Of a DNA stretch of 37,713 nucleotides, positions 1 through 11,019 are shown piece by piece. Origin of the DNA: Acidobacteriota bacterium (GTDB taxonomy: Bacteria > Acidobacteriota > Vicinamibacteria > Vicinamibacterales > JAFNAJ01); assembly GCA_023384575.1 (NCBI GenBank), contig JAHDVP010000006.1:1-37713 (forward strand), in the 5' to 3' direction. Position 1 is the first letter of the stretch. The number at the start of each line of letters is the position of its first letter. A program made the position numbers and the translations under genes. The notes below the pieces were generated by a model. The model worked only from the letters and a program-made list of their open reading frames with translations. It ran no database searches and had not been told where the DNA came from.

Positions 1-1296
<1,296 letters not shown>

Positions 1297-1417
1297 GGGC
1301 TCGCTGGCGGCTGCGGCGCGGGCCGCGGCGCGCTCGGTTCCGAACTCCGGGGTGCGCGTGTGGTCTGGCGGTCGGCCGGCCGGGGGCCGGCGCCGGGGCG
1401 ACGGCCGTGCCCGGCTC

Positions 1418-2665
<1,248 letters not shown>

Positions 2666-2699
2666 GGAGCGTTCCTCACGCCATCAGCGCCCGGCACAC

Positions 2700-3302
2700 T
2701 CACGCTCGCTTCCGGATGACATCGTCAATGATACCGTATTCCCGCCCCTGCTCGGCCGTCATGATGTAGTCGCGCTCGGTGTCCTGCTGGATGCGCTCGA
2801 GCGGCTGGCCGGTGTGCTCCGACAGGATCTGGTTGAGCCGCTCGCGGGTCTTCAGCAGCTCGCGCGCGTGGATGTCGATGTCGGTCGCCTGGCCGGCGAG
2901 CCCCTGCAGCCACGGCTGGTGGATCAGGATGCGCGAGTTCGGCAGCGAGAACCGCTTGCCCTTGGCGCCGGCTGCGAGCAGCACGGCGGCGATCGACGCC
3001 GCCTGCCCGAGGCAGTACGTCTGCACGTCGGGCCGGATGAACTGCATCGTGTCGAAGATGGCCATGCCGGCCGTCACCGACCCGCCCGGGCTGTTGATGT
3101 AGAGCAGGATGTCGCGGTCGGGGTCCTCGGCCTCGAGGAACAGCATCTGCGCGACCGCCAGGTTGGCCACGTTGTCGTCGATCGGCGTGCCGATGAAGAT
3201 GATGCTGTCCTTCAGCAGCCGCGAGTAGATGTCGTACGCCCGTTCCCCGCGGTTGGTCTGCTCGACCACCATCGGGATCAACTGCATCCGCGTCTCGGTC
3301 AT
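2700..3302 (-). CDS. clpP: ClpP, serine protease subunit of Clp proteases
   Basis: 200 residues, the normal length. The catalytic triad can be placed: Ser103 in CLGQAAS, His128 in LIHQPW and Asp178 in TERDYI, with spacing matching E. coli ClpP apart from one extra residue after the His. The oxyanion-region motif SPGGSVTAG is at 71-79. The N-terminal [22 protein letters not shown] region is the conserved axial-loop segment. ClpP forms the double-heptamer proteolytic chamber used by ClpX. It follows tig by 54 bases. A strong extended -10 sequence inside the end of tig (3370-3378) may give clpP-clpX-lon a promoter of their own. Confidence 0.98.
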   Translation of the reverse strand: MTETRMQLIPMVVEQTNRGERAYDIYSRLLKDSIIFIGTPIDDNVANLAVAQMLFLEAEDPDRDILLYINSPGGSVTAGMAIFDTMQFIRPDVQTYCLGQAASIAAVLLAAGAKGKRFSLPNSRILIHQPWLQGLAGQATDIDIHARELLKTRERLNQILSEHTGQPLERIQQDTERDYIMTAEQGREYGIIDDVIRKRA

Positions 3303-3356
3303 GAACGTGGAACCTGGGAATGGAGCCGGTTCGGTGCCTGCACTTGGGGGGAGCGA

Positions 3357-4655
3357 TTAGGTACCCACGATTGTAGCACGCGACAGCGCGTGCGCCACGG
3401 CCTTGTCCCGGCGCAGCCCGGCCACGAGCCGCGCGAGCCCCCCGTCCTTCTCCACCTTCGCCCGCACGGCCCGGGCGCTGCGCCCCGTCAGCGAGGCCGC
3501 CCGCTCGAACTCCGCGTCGAGCTCCGCCGGCGTCACCTCGAGGCCCTCCCGCCGCGCGATGTCGTCGAGCGCGATCGTGCTGCGCACGGTGTCGAGCGCC
3601 GCCGGACGCTGATCGGCCCGGAACTTCTGCCAGTCGAGGCCCGCGCGCATCGGGTCGACCTGCTGCTCGATCAGACGCCGCACGAGCTCCTCGATGCGCC
3701 GGTCGATCTCCCGCTCGACGAGCGCCTCGGGCACCTCGGCCGGTACCCGCTCGGCCAGCTGCTTCAGCAGATCGCCGCGCATCTCCCGTTCCTCGCGCCG
3801 CTCGGCCTCGCGCCGCAGGTCGTCGCGCACCCGCTCGCGCAGCACCGCCATCGACTCGAAGTCGCCGAGGTCCTTCGCGAACTCGTCGTCGAGCGCCGGC
3901 AGCACCTTCCGCTTCACCGCCTTGACGTCGACCGCGTACTCGACGTCGACGCCCCGCAGCGCCTCGACGTGGTGATCGTCGGGAAACCGCAGCACGAACG
4001 TCTTTCCCTCGCCGCCCGACAGGCCGACGACCTCGGCGTCGAAGCCGTGTGGATTGCTCTCGGCCCCGATCTCCACCGAAATGCCCTCGAGCCGCTCGGG
4101 ATCCCCGGGGGTCGTGCCCTCCGCGACGGGAGCCAGCGACCGTCGCACGAGATCGATCGTGAGGACGTCACCCGCCTCGCTCGCCCGATCCGCCACGGGA
4201 TCGAAGCGGGCATGCCGCTCGCGCAGCCGCTCGAGCATCGCGTCGACCGCCTCGTCGGCGACCTCGATGCGCTGCCGCCGCAGCGTCAGCGTCGAGAGAT
4301 CGATCGGATCGATCGGCGGCACCGTCTCGAAGACGGCCGTGAAGGTGAGCGGCTCGCCCTCCTTGAGCGACAGATCGCGGATGTCGGGCGTGTCGACCGG
4401 GTCGAGCGCCCGCTCGCGGAGCGTGTCGTCGAGCAGCCGCGGCACCAGCTCGTGCGCCACGTCGTGCAGGATCCGATCGCGGAACCGCTGCCGGACGATC
4501 GCCGCCGGGGCCTTGCCCGGCCGGAACCCGGGCACGCGCGCCGCGCGCGCGTAGTCGCGCGTCACGCGGGCGATCTCGGCCTCGACCGCGTCGGCAGGGA
4601 CCTCGAACACGATCTGCTTCTCGGTGGCGCTGACGTCGATGAGCTCTGTCTTCAT
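3357..4655 (-). CDS. tig: Trigger factor, ribosome-associated chaperone and prolyl isomerase
   Basis: 432 residues starting MKTELIDVSATEKQIVFEVP. The ribosome-docking signature GFRPGKAP is at residues 43-50, as in E. coli trigger factor. A FKBP-like prolyl isomerase domain follows at about 155-245 (GDVLTIDL ... FDAEVVGLSGGEGKTF), then the long helical arm domain. Trigger factor binds nascent chains at the ribosome exit. The open frame extends upstream to 4808, but that part runs through the tRNA-Leu gene, so the ATG at 4655 is the supported start. It is first in the tig-clpP-clpX-lon order common in bacteria. The end of the coding sequence carries a candidate promoter for clpP. Confidence 0.96.
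   Translation of the reverse strand: MKTELIDVSATEKQIVFEVPADAVEAEIARVTRDYARAARVPGFRPGKAPAAIVRQRFRDRILHDVAHELVPRLLDDTLRERALDPVDTPDIRDLSLKEGEPLTFTAVFETVPPIDPIDLSTLTLRRQRIEVADEAVDAMLERLRERHARFDPVADRASEAGDVLTIDLVRRSLAPVAEGTTPGDPERLEGISVEIGAESNPHGFDAEVVGLSGGEGKTFVLRFPDDHHVEALRGVDVEYAVDVKAVKRKVLPALDDEFAKDLGDFESMAVLRERVRDDLRREAERREEREMRGDLLKQLAERVPAEVPEALVEREIDRRIEELVRRLIEQQVDPMRAGLDWQKFRADQRPAALDTVRSTIALDDIARREGLEVTPAELDAEFERAASLTGRSARAVRAKVEKDGGLARLVAGLRRDKAVAHALSRATIVGT
3370..3378 (-). promoter_or_regulatory. Candidate extended -10 promoter for clpP-clpX-lon inside tig
   Basis: The minus strand reads TGCTACAAT, which is TGn followed by a hexamer one mismatch from TATAAT. It overlaps the last codons of tig and lies about 68 bases before the clpP ATG. 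No good -35 hexamer is visible 16-18 bases upstream, as is tolerated for extended -10 promoters. The same TGCTA core recurs upstream of four other minus-strand genes here. The function is inferred. Confidence 0.5.
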
Positions 4656-4682
4656 GAACGGTGTCGGGTCGAGGGCGGTGGC

Positions 4683-4696
4683 GCCACGCGCGTGGC
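4683..4696. repeat. 14-bp perfect palindrome between tRNA-Leu and tig
   Basis: GCCACGCGCGTGGC lies in the 109-base spacer between the tRNA 3' end and the tig ATG. It could be an operator or a hairpin in the leader. No regulator is suggested by the sequence. Confidence 0.35.
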
Positions 4697-4764
4697 AAGG
4701 GGCGCGTGCCGGCAGGACGAGACGATCACGACATGCTACTACGAGACGACGCCGGCGTGGAGGC

Positions 4765-4851
4765 TGGTGCGAAAGGGGGGACTCGAACCCCCACGGCCTC
4801 ACGGCCACCGGATCCTAAGTCCGGCGCGTCTGCCAGTTCCGCCACTCTCGC
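4765..4851 (-). tRNA. tRNA-Leu (anticodon UAG)
   Basis: The 87-base minus-strand cloverleaf starts GCGAGAG, which pairs with CTTTCGC at the 3' end (one G-U pair). The anticodon stem CCGGA/TCCGG encloses loop CTTAGGA, giving anticodon TAG (leucine). A long variable arm typical of tRNA-Leu follows, then a T arm GGGGG-TTCGAGT-CCCCC. The 3' CCA is encoded in the genome (4765-4767). It lies directly upstream of tig on the same strand. Confidence 0.95.
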
Positions 4852-4872
4852 GGTCCCGAGCGTCGACCCCGA

Positions 4873-4881
4873 AGCGTAGCA
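4873..4881 (-). promoter_or_regulatory. Candidate extended -10 promoter for tRNA-Leu
   Basis: The minus strand reads TGCTACGCT, with the -10-like hexamer ending 22 bases before the tRNA 5' end. The surrounding 16 bases (4869-4884) recur exactly at 37558-37573, upstream of the BASS transporter. That identity supports a shared promoter element rather than chance. Confidence 0.5.
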
Positions 4882-4934
4882 CGGACCGGCACGAAGAGCA
4901 CGGCGGGCGTCCGGCCAACGCCCGCCGCCAGGGT

Positions 4935-5336
4935 TCAGTCGCCCAGGATCTCGACCGACAGCCGGCGGCGCCCGAAGGCCACCGCCTCGTCCTTGCTGTC
5001 GACCCAGATGTCGAACCGGTGGTCGTACTTGGGGTGCAGCCGATCCCAGCACGTGTAGACCCGCCGGCCGATCTTGAACCGCGTCCCAAAGGGGTACGCG
5101 CGCGGACAGGCCACGACCCCCCGTGCCACGGGTCGGCCCGACGCGGTGACGAAGGGATCACCCCACGTCTCGTCGGGGCTGCTGGAGTAAGCGGTCACCA
5201 CCGCCCGGAAGACCTGCGGCGACAGATCGATATCGCTGATCCTCGCCGCCCGGACCGGCTCCGGGGCGATGGCGCTCGGCGTCGAGACGAAACCGACGAG
5301 CGCGAGCAGAAAGACGACCGAGAGAAACGTTCGCAT
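4935..5336 (-). CDS. Secreted 3D-domain (double-psi beta-barrel) protein
   Basis: 133 residues from the ATG at 5336. The N terminus MRTFLSVVFLLALVGFVSTP is a clear signal peptide or membrane anchor. The rest matches the 3D domain seen in resuscitation-type and lytic-transglycosylase-related proteins: VTAYSSSP near the start, YPFGTRFKIG in the middle, then WDR, FDIWVDS and the end AVAFGRRRLSVEIL. These supply the aspartates and the closing strand typical of the family. Such domains act on, or bind, peptidoglycan outside the cytoplasm. Here it stands alone, with no LysM or SH3 domain. GAGG sits at about -7 from the ATG. The frame remains open upstream to 5522, but that part reads like non-coding GC-rich sequence. 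The exact enzymatic activity is unknown. Confidence 0.8.
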   Translation of the reverse strand: MRTFLSVVFLLALVGFVSTPSAIAPEPVRAARISDIDLSPQVFRAVVTAYSSSPDETWGDPFVTASGRPVARGVVACPRAYPFGTRFKIGRRVYTCWDRLHPKYDHRFDIWVDSKDEAVAFGRRRLSVEILGD

Positions 5337-5371
5337 GGACCTCGTACCAGGGAAGACGTCCTCGGTTCCGT

Positions 5372-5398
5372 CGGGAGCGCGGCCAGCGGACGCTCCCG
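5372..5398. other. Inverted repeat upstream of the 3D-domain gene
   Basis: CGGGAGCG and CGCTCCCG form an 8-bp perfect stem around an 11-base loop, 36 bases or more before the minus-strand ATG at 5336. It may be an operator or a 5' leader hairpin. In sequence this GC-rich a stem of this size is only weak evidence. Confidence 0.3.
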
Positions 5399-5510
5399 GC
5401 CGACCGGGAGGCCCGCGTCGGGGCGTTCGAGCGCGAACGCCGCCGCGCCACCTGAATGCCTGGGCCGCATCACGTCGCGACCCCGGGCACGCCGGACGAG
5501 GGGCAGGCCA

Positions 5511-5740
5511 CCCGCGGGACACGATCCGCGGGCCGGCGTGGGGTGCACGCCTTCCCCTGTTGGCCCGGCCGGACGATCCGGCACGGGCTCACCCTTGCCC
5601 ACCGCCACGACGCCACGCACCATCCAGCGTCGAGTCGTTCGACGGGCTCAATTGGATGGGGGTACGCCGATGGACGACCCTGGCTCCCTGGACGGGAGGG
5701 TCGTGGTACGGTGGGAGAGCGGACGGCCGCAGCCGTCCGC
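5511..5740. other. Hairpin-rich non-coding stretch (possible structured RNA or leader)
   Basis: The roughly 500 bases between the 3D-domain gene (5336) and the MutS-like gene (5838) contain no convincing gene. Five successive inverted repeats occur: 5511-5532 (7 bp), 5563-5588 (GCCCG+GCCGGA paired across a CGA loop, 11 bp with one bulge), 5628-5644 (6 bp), 5674-5704 (ACGACCCT/AGGGTCGT plus an inner CCC/GGG) and 5719-5740 (GCGGACGGC-CGCA-GCCGTCCGC, 9 bp perfect). A weak -10-like TAGAGT follows at 5781. I recognise none of RNase P RNA, tmRNA, SRP RNA or a known riboswitch. It could be a structured leader for the downstream gene, terminators, or simply GC-rich sequence. Confidence 0.35.
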
Positions 5741-5837
5741 CGGGATCCGAGTCTAGGCAGAGCGGCCAGCCGGAGTCAAGTAGAGTGGAGAACAAAACGC
5801 GAATGTCAAGCTGCGGAGTCGAATCCGTGCGAACCCC

Positions 5838-7775
5838 GTGAACGCCTTCACCCGTGCCCCGTCCGCCTCGTCGCGCGCCGACCGCCGCGAGCGTCACGTG
5901 CGCCGCGCATCGGCCGCCCGCGTCGCCCGTGCCGAGGCCGATCGCCAGTCGAAGGCTGTCTCGGCCATCCGCCTGGCGCTCGCCCTGGGCGGCCTGCTGT
6001 CGTTCGTCTGGGCCATCGATCCAGACACACCCCGATCGGCCTGGGGCCTCGTCGCGGCTGCCGGCATCGCTTTCGCCGCCGCCGTCGTCGTCCACGAGCG
6101 AATCGAGCGCCGGCTCCGGTACCACGCAGTCGTCGAGGACGTGCACCGGCTCGGCGCGGCCCGGCTCGACCGCGACTGGGACGCGCTCGCGGTGGCCGCA
6201 CGAGCACCGGCCGTGGCGGCAGACCACCCCTACGCGCTCGATCTCGACGTGTGCGGCCGGGCCTCGCTCTTCACCCTGCTCGATCCCCGCGGCACCGACC
6301 ACGGGCGCGAGACGCTCGCGAACTGGCTGCTCACACCAGCCCCGATCGAGGACATCGTCGCCCGCCAGGGGGCGGTCGCCGAGTTGGCCGCGTCCGCCCC
6401 CTTTCGCGAAGCCCTGGCCGTGAACGCGCGGCTCGCGGCCGACGACCGCCGGCTCGATCTCGGGCGCTTCGTACGATGGGCCGAGGACCCCGAGGGCGTC
6501 CCGCGGTGGGCCCGTGGCCCCTGGCTCGACGTCGCCGCCGGCACGCTGGCGGTCGCCACGCCGGGGTTGCTCGTCGCCTGGTGGTGGAACACCGTGCCGG
6601 CCGCCGCCTGGCTGACGACCCTCTCGATGGGGCTCGTCTTGTCGTGGGGACTGCGAGCGCCGATGCGCGCGTCGTTTGAATCTGCCGCCGACGCGTCGAC
6701 CGCCCTCGGGGCGTGGGCCGACGTGCTCGCCCTCGTGGCCGCCATGCGGTTTCGCGCGCCGGCCCTTCAGCACCTCCTGCAGGCACTCGCGCCAACGGCC
6801 GCCAGGCCCGCCCACGTCGAGCTGCGCCGGCTCGAACGCTGGGCCTCGCTCGCCGACCTGCGGCGGTCGCCCCTGCTGCACCTGCCCGTGCACGCCCTGA
6901 CGCTCTGGGACGTGCACGTGTGGCTCGGCGTGGAGCGGTGGCGAAAGGCGGTCGGGCCGTCGGTCGGCCGCTGGTTCGACGCCGTTGGCCAGTGCGAGGC
7001 GCTCTCGGCCCTCGCGACGCTCGCCGACGACGAGCCGGAGTGGGCGGTGCCGGAGGTCGACCCACAGACCACCCGGCTCGAAGCCCAGGCGCTCGGCCAT
7101 CCGCTCATTCCCGATGCCGCGCGCGTGCCAAACGACGTGACCGTCGGTCCCGCCGGCACGGTGCTGCTCGTCACCGGGTCGAACATGTCGGGAAAGAGTA
7201 CCCTGCTAAGGGCCATCGGGCTCAACGCCGTCATCGCCCAGGCCGGCGGGCCCGTCTGCGCCCGTGAGATGCGCCTGCCGCCCGTCGACGTGTTCACCAG
7301 CATGCGCCTGGCCGATTCGCTCGAGTCGGGCGTCTCCTACTTCATGGCGGCCCTTCAGCGCCTGCGCAGGCTCGTCGACCGCGCCGGCCCGGCCGCGGAC
7401 GTCGAGGGGGCCGAAGCGCCCGGCGCCTCCCGGCGGGTGCTCTACCTGCTCGACGAGATTCTCCAAGGCACCAACACGGCCGAGCGCGAGGTGGCCGTGC
7501 GGCTGATTCTCGGCCACTTGCTGCGAACGCCAGCGATCGGGGCGGTGACGACCCACGACCTCGGCCTCGTGACCGCGCCGGAGCTCGCCTCCGCCGCGCG
7601 GCTGGTGCACTTCGCGGAGTCGTTCATCGACGAGGACGGCGGGACGCGCATGACCTTCGACTATCGGCTCGAGCCAGGGCCCGCGTCGTCGCGCAACGCG
7701 CTGCGGCTGATGGAGCTCGTTGGCCTGGCGTCGGCCGACGAGGTGAGGGCCGTCGTCTCTGGCGATAGTCGATGA
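5838..7775 (+). CDS. Membrane-anchored MutS-family ATPase
   Basis: 645 residues from a GTG start. The C-terminal half is a MutS-type ABC ATPase: Walker A GSNMSGKST at 447-455, a Q-loop and signature region (DVFTSMRLADSLESGVSYFMAALQ reads across it), Walker B LYLLDE ending at Asp539-Glu540 followed by QGTNTAER, and the TTHD switch histidine. The N-terminal half has no mismatch-recognition domain. Instead it has two hydrophobic segments (about 41-60 and 68-86) and another pair at about 232-272, so it should be a membrane protein. Soluble MutS/MutS2 are much larger, and MutS2 carries a Smr nuclease domain that is absent here. Similar short membrane MutS-like proteins occur in several phyla, without a settled role that I know of. 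A mismatch-repair function is therefore not assured. No strong Shine-Dalgarno sequence precedes the GTG. Confidence 0.85.
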   Translation: MNAFTRAPSASSRADRRERHVRRASAARVARAEADRQSKAVSAIRLALALGGLLSFVWAIDPDTPRSAWGLVAAAGIAFAAAVVVHERIERRLRYHAVVEDVHRLGAARLDRDWDALAVAARAPAVAADHPYALDLDVCGRASLFTLLDPRGTDHGRETLANWLLTPAPIEDIVARQGAVAELAASAPFREALAVNARLAADDRRLDLGRFVRWAEDPEGVPRWARGPWLDVAAGTLAVATPGLLVAWWWNTVPAAAWLTTLSMGLVLSWGLRAPMRASFESAADASTALGAWADVLALVAAMRFRAPALQHLLQALAPTAARPAHVELRRLERWASLADLRRSPLLHLPVHALTLWDVHVWLGVERWRKAVGPSVGRWFDAVGQCEALSALATLADDEPEWAVPEVDPQTTRLEAQALGHPLIPDAARVPNDVTVGPAGTVLLVTGSNMSGKSTLLRAIGLNAVIAQAGGPVCAREMRLPPVDVFTSMRLADSLESGVSYFMAALQRLRRLVDRAGPAADVEGAEAPGASRRVLYLLDEILQGTNTAEREVAVRLILGHLLRTPAIGAVTTHDLGLVTAPELASAARLVHFAESFIDEDGGTRMTFDYRLEPGPASSRNALRLMELVGLASADEVRAVVSGDSR

Positions 7776-7933
7776 AATAGCAGACATATATCTTCTAATT
7801 GAGTGACTCTGTGGACCCTGAGAGCTCGTCGATCCCCCGTTCTGCGGGAATTCCTCCCGTGGTACAGCTTGTGTAACTCCTGCCTAGTGATCACGGTCCG
7901 CGCCGGACCGTGGCCCCCGGAGCGCTTCGACCC
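7776..7933 (+). promoter_or_regulatory. Intergenic leader of the second clpX with a 9-bp hairpin
   Basis: The first part (7780-7810) is the most AT-rich stretch nearby (CATATATCTTCTAATTGAG), a plausible promoter site, although no clear -35/-10 pair stands out. At 7892-7912 CACGGTCCG-CGC-CGGACCGTG forms a perfect 9-bp stem just before the start codon region; the purine run CGGAG (7918-7922) is left free. No CIRCE heat-shock operator is present. Confidence 0.4.
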
Positions 7934-9163
<1,230 letters not shown>

Positions 9164-9165
9164 CG

Positions 9166-9199
9166 CCCCCCGGCGCCACCCCCCGGCGCCACCCTCCGG
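9166..9199. repeat. Tandem 13-bp repeat after the second clpX
   Basis: CCCCCCGGCGCCA occurs twice in tandem (9166-9178, 9179-9191), followed by a degenerate third copy. It starts three bases after the clpX2 stop codon. It may come from replication slippage or act as a weak terminator. Confidence 0.6.
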
Positions 9200-9317
9200 C
9201 GGCTCACGTTCCACCCCACGCCGCCGATTTCCAGGAAGACCGTGTCGGCTGTCGCGCGCGCGCCGGAGGCGCGGACCGACGAGGTGTCGTCGGAGACGAC
9301 GCGCAGGAGGACCCCGG

Positions 9318-11015
9318 ATGTCGGCGAGGAGCTGGGATGACGAATTCAGGGAACTGGTCGATGAGTTTCTCGATGGTCGCGACGAGCGGCTCGCCGAGTT
9401 GACCGCGGCCATCGACGCTCTGAAGGCCGCGCCCGCCAACCGCGACGCTCTCGATACGCTCCGTCGTCACTTCCATCGACTGAAGGGGGCCGGAGCGACG
9501 TTCGGCTTCGGCATGATCGGCACGATCGCCCGAGAGGGCGAGGCGCTCTGCGTCGAGATCACCGAGTCGGCCAGGCTGCCGGCTCTGGTCGATCGTGCGC
9601 GCTGGCGCACGCTCGTCGATCAACTGCGGGTCGAGTTCGCGTCGGGCCGGGCCGAGCTGGCCGGCGCGCCAGCGCTCCAGGACGAGGGCGTCTGGGGTGC
9701 CGCGCCGGAGCGTGGCGCGATGGCGCGCGACGTGCTCGTCGTCGACGGGGATTCCGAGGTGCGCGCCATCCTCTCCCGCCTGCTGGCGCAGGAGGGGATG
9801 CAGGTGCGGCAGGCCACCACACTCGGCGAGGCGCGGGCAGCCCTCGAGCCCAGCCTGCCCGACGCGCTCGTGGTCGACGTGCGCCTGCCCGACGGGTCGG
9901 GCTACGCGCTCGTGGGGGAGGTGCGCAACCGGGCGGGCGGCGAGTCGCCCGCGGTGGTGGTCCTGAGCCCCAGCGGGGCGTTCGCCGATCGCACCGAGGC
10001 CATTCACGCCGGCGCCGACGCGTCGTTCGACAAGCCCATCGACTGGCCGGCGCTCGTGCGCAAGCTCACGCACCTGCTCGAGCGCGAACCCGTCGAGGCG
10101 CCGCGCGTGCTGGTGGTGGAGGACGACCCGAATCACGCGGCCTACGTGCGCTCGGTTCTCGAGTCGGCGGGACACGACGTGCGTGTGTGCGCCGAGCCCC
10201 GGCTCTTCGACGAAGTGCTCGCGGCCTTCCGTCCCGATCTCATCCTGATGGACATCGTGCTGCCGGAACTGAGCGGGTACGACCTCGCGCGCTACGTTCG
10301 CCAGGACGACCAGCACGTGACGGTGCCCATCATCTTCCTGACGGGCGAGTCGCAGGTCAACGTGCGGATCAAGACCGTCAAGGCCGGGGGCGACGACTTC
10401 CTGATCAAGCCGGTGCACCCGGCGCTGCTCGTGTCGAGCGTGGCGGCGCGTCTCGAGCGGGCCCGGTTCCTGAAGACCCTGCTCAACCGCGACGGTCTGA
10501 CGCGCCTGCTCACGCACACCTCGTTCATGGAACAGGCGCAGGGCGTGGTATCGCTGCGGCGGCGGCACCCGGAAGTGCCGGCGTCACTCGTGATGGTCGA
10601 CATCGACCACTTCAAGACGGTGAACGACACCTTCGGGCACCAGGCCGGCGACCGCGTGCTCGTGTCGCTCTCCACGCTCCTCCGCCGCCACCTGCGCCGC
10701 TCGGACATCGTCGGCCGGTACGGCGGCGAGGAGTTCGGCGTGCTGCTGGATCAGATCCGTGAGGACGAGGCGGTGCGCCTGATGCAGCGTCTGCTGCACG
10801 AGTTCACGGCGATGGAACACCGGGCGGCCGGGCCGCAGGCGTTCCGGGTCAGCTTCAGCGCGGGGGTCGCGCGGTTCGACGCGGCGACCATGGACCTCGA
10901 GCGGTGGCTGCAGGCGGCCGACGCCGCCTTGTACGCGGCCAAGCGGGCGGGCCGCAACCGCGTGATGACCCATGCCGAGTGGCTCGCGGCGCTCGGTGTC
11001 GCGGCCGGGAGCTGA
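9318..11015 (+). CDS. Hpt-REC-REC-GGDEF response regulator (putative diguanylate cyclase)
   Basis: 565 residues. An Hpt domain comes first, with the phosphorylatable His53 in FHRLKGAG. Two receiver domains follow, with phospho-acceptors Asp187 (VVDVRLPDG) and Asp312 (LMDIVLPEL). The C-terminal GGDEF domain has the active-site loop GGEEF at 469-473 and an inhibitory-site RxxD at 460-463, five residues before it. That is the correct spacing for c-di-GMP product inhibition. It should make c-di-GMP from two GTP under phosphorelay control. AGGAGG about 9 bases before the ATG is a strong ribosome binding site. The stop is four bases before the next start, so it forms an operon with the hybrid kinase, the likely phosphate source. 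An Hpt domain at the N terminus of a GGDEF regulator is uncommon. Confidence 0.93.
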   Translation: MSARSWDDEFRELVDEFLDGRDERLAELTAAIDALKAAPANRDALDTLRRHFHRLKGAGATFGFGMIGTIAREGEALCVEITESARLPALVDRARWRTLVDQLRVEFASGRAELAGAPALQDEGVWGAAPERGAMARDVLVVDGDSEVRAILSRLLAQEGMQVRQATTLGEARAALEPSLPDALVVDVRLPDGSGYALVGEVRNRAGGESPAVVVLSPSGAFADRTEAIHAGADASFDKPIDWPALVRKLTHLLEREPVEAPRVLVVEDDPNHAAYVRSVLESAGHDVRVCAEPRLFDEVLAAFRPDLILMDIVLPELSGYDLARYVRQDDQHVTVPIIFLTGESQVNVRIKTVKAGGDDFLIKPVHPALLVSSVAARLERARFLKTLLNRDGLTRLLTHTSFMEQAQGVVSLRRRHPEVPASLVMVDIDHFKTVNDTFGHQAGDRVLVSLSTLLRRHLRRSDIVGRYGGEEFGVLLDQIREDEAVRLMQRLLHEFTAMEHRAAGPQAFRVSFSAGVARFDAATMDLERWLQAADAALYAAKRAGRNRVMTHAEWLAALGVAAGS

Positions 11016-11019
11016 CCGG

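Noticed and set aside
4656-4808. Upstream extension of trigger factor
   Set aside because: It would read through the tRNA-Leu gene, and the sequence lacks family similarity; the ATG at 4655 gives the canonical start.
5806-5836. tRNA-like 3' fragment (GTCGAATCC followed by GTGCGAACC)
   Set aside because: The T-arm-like loop has only about four pairs, and there is no acceptor or anticodon arm. It is not a tRNA or a convincing attachment-site remnant.
7776-7933. CIRCE or other heat-shock operator upstream of the second clpX
   Set aside because: The TTAGCACTC-N9-GAGTGCTAA pattern is absent; only a short GAGTGACTC palindrome occurs at 7801-7809.
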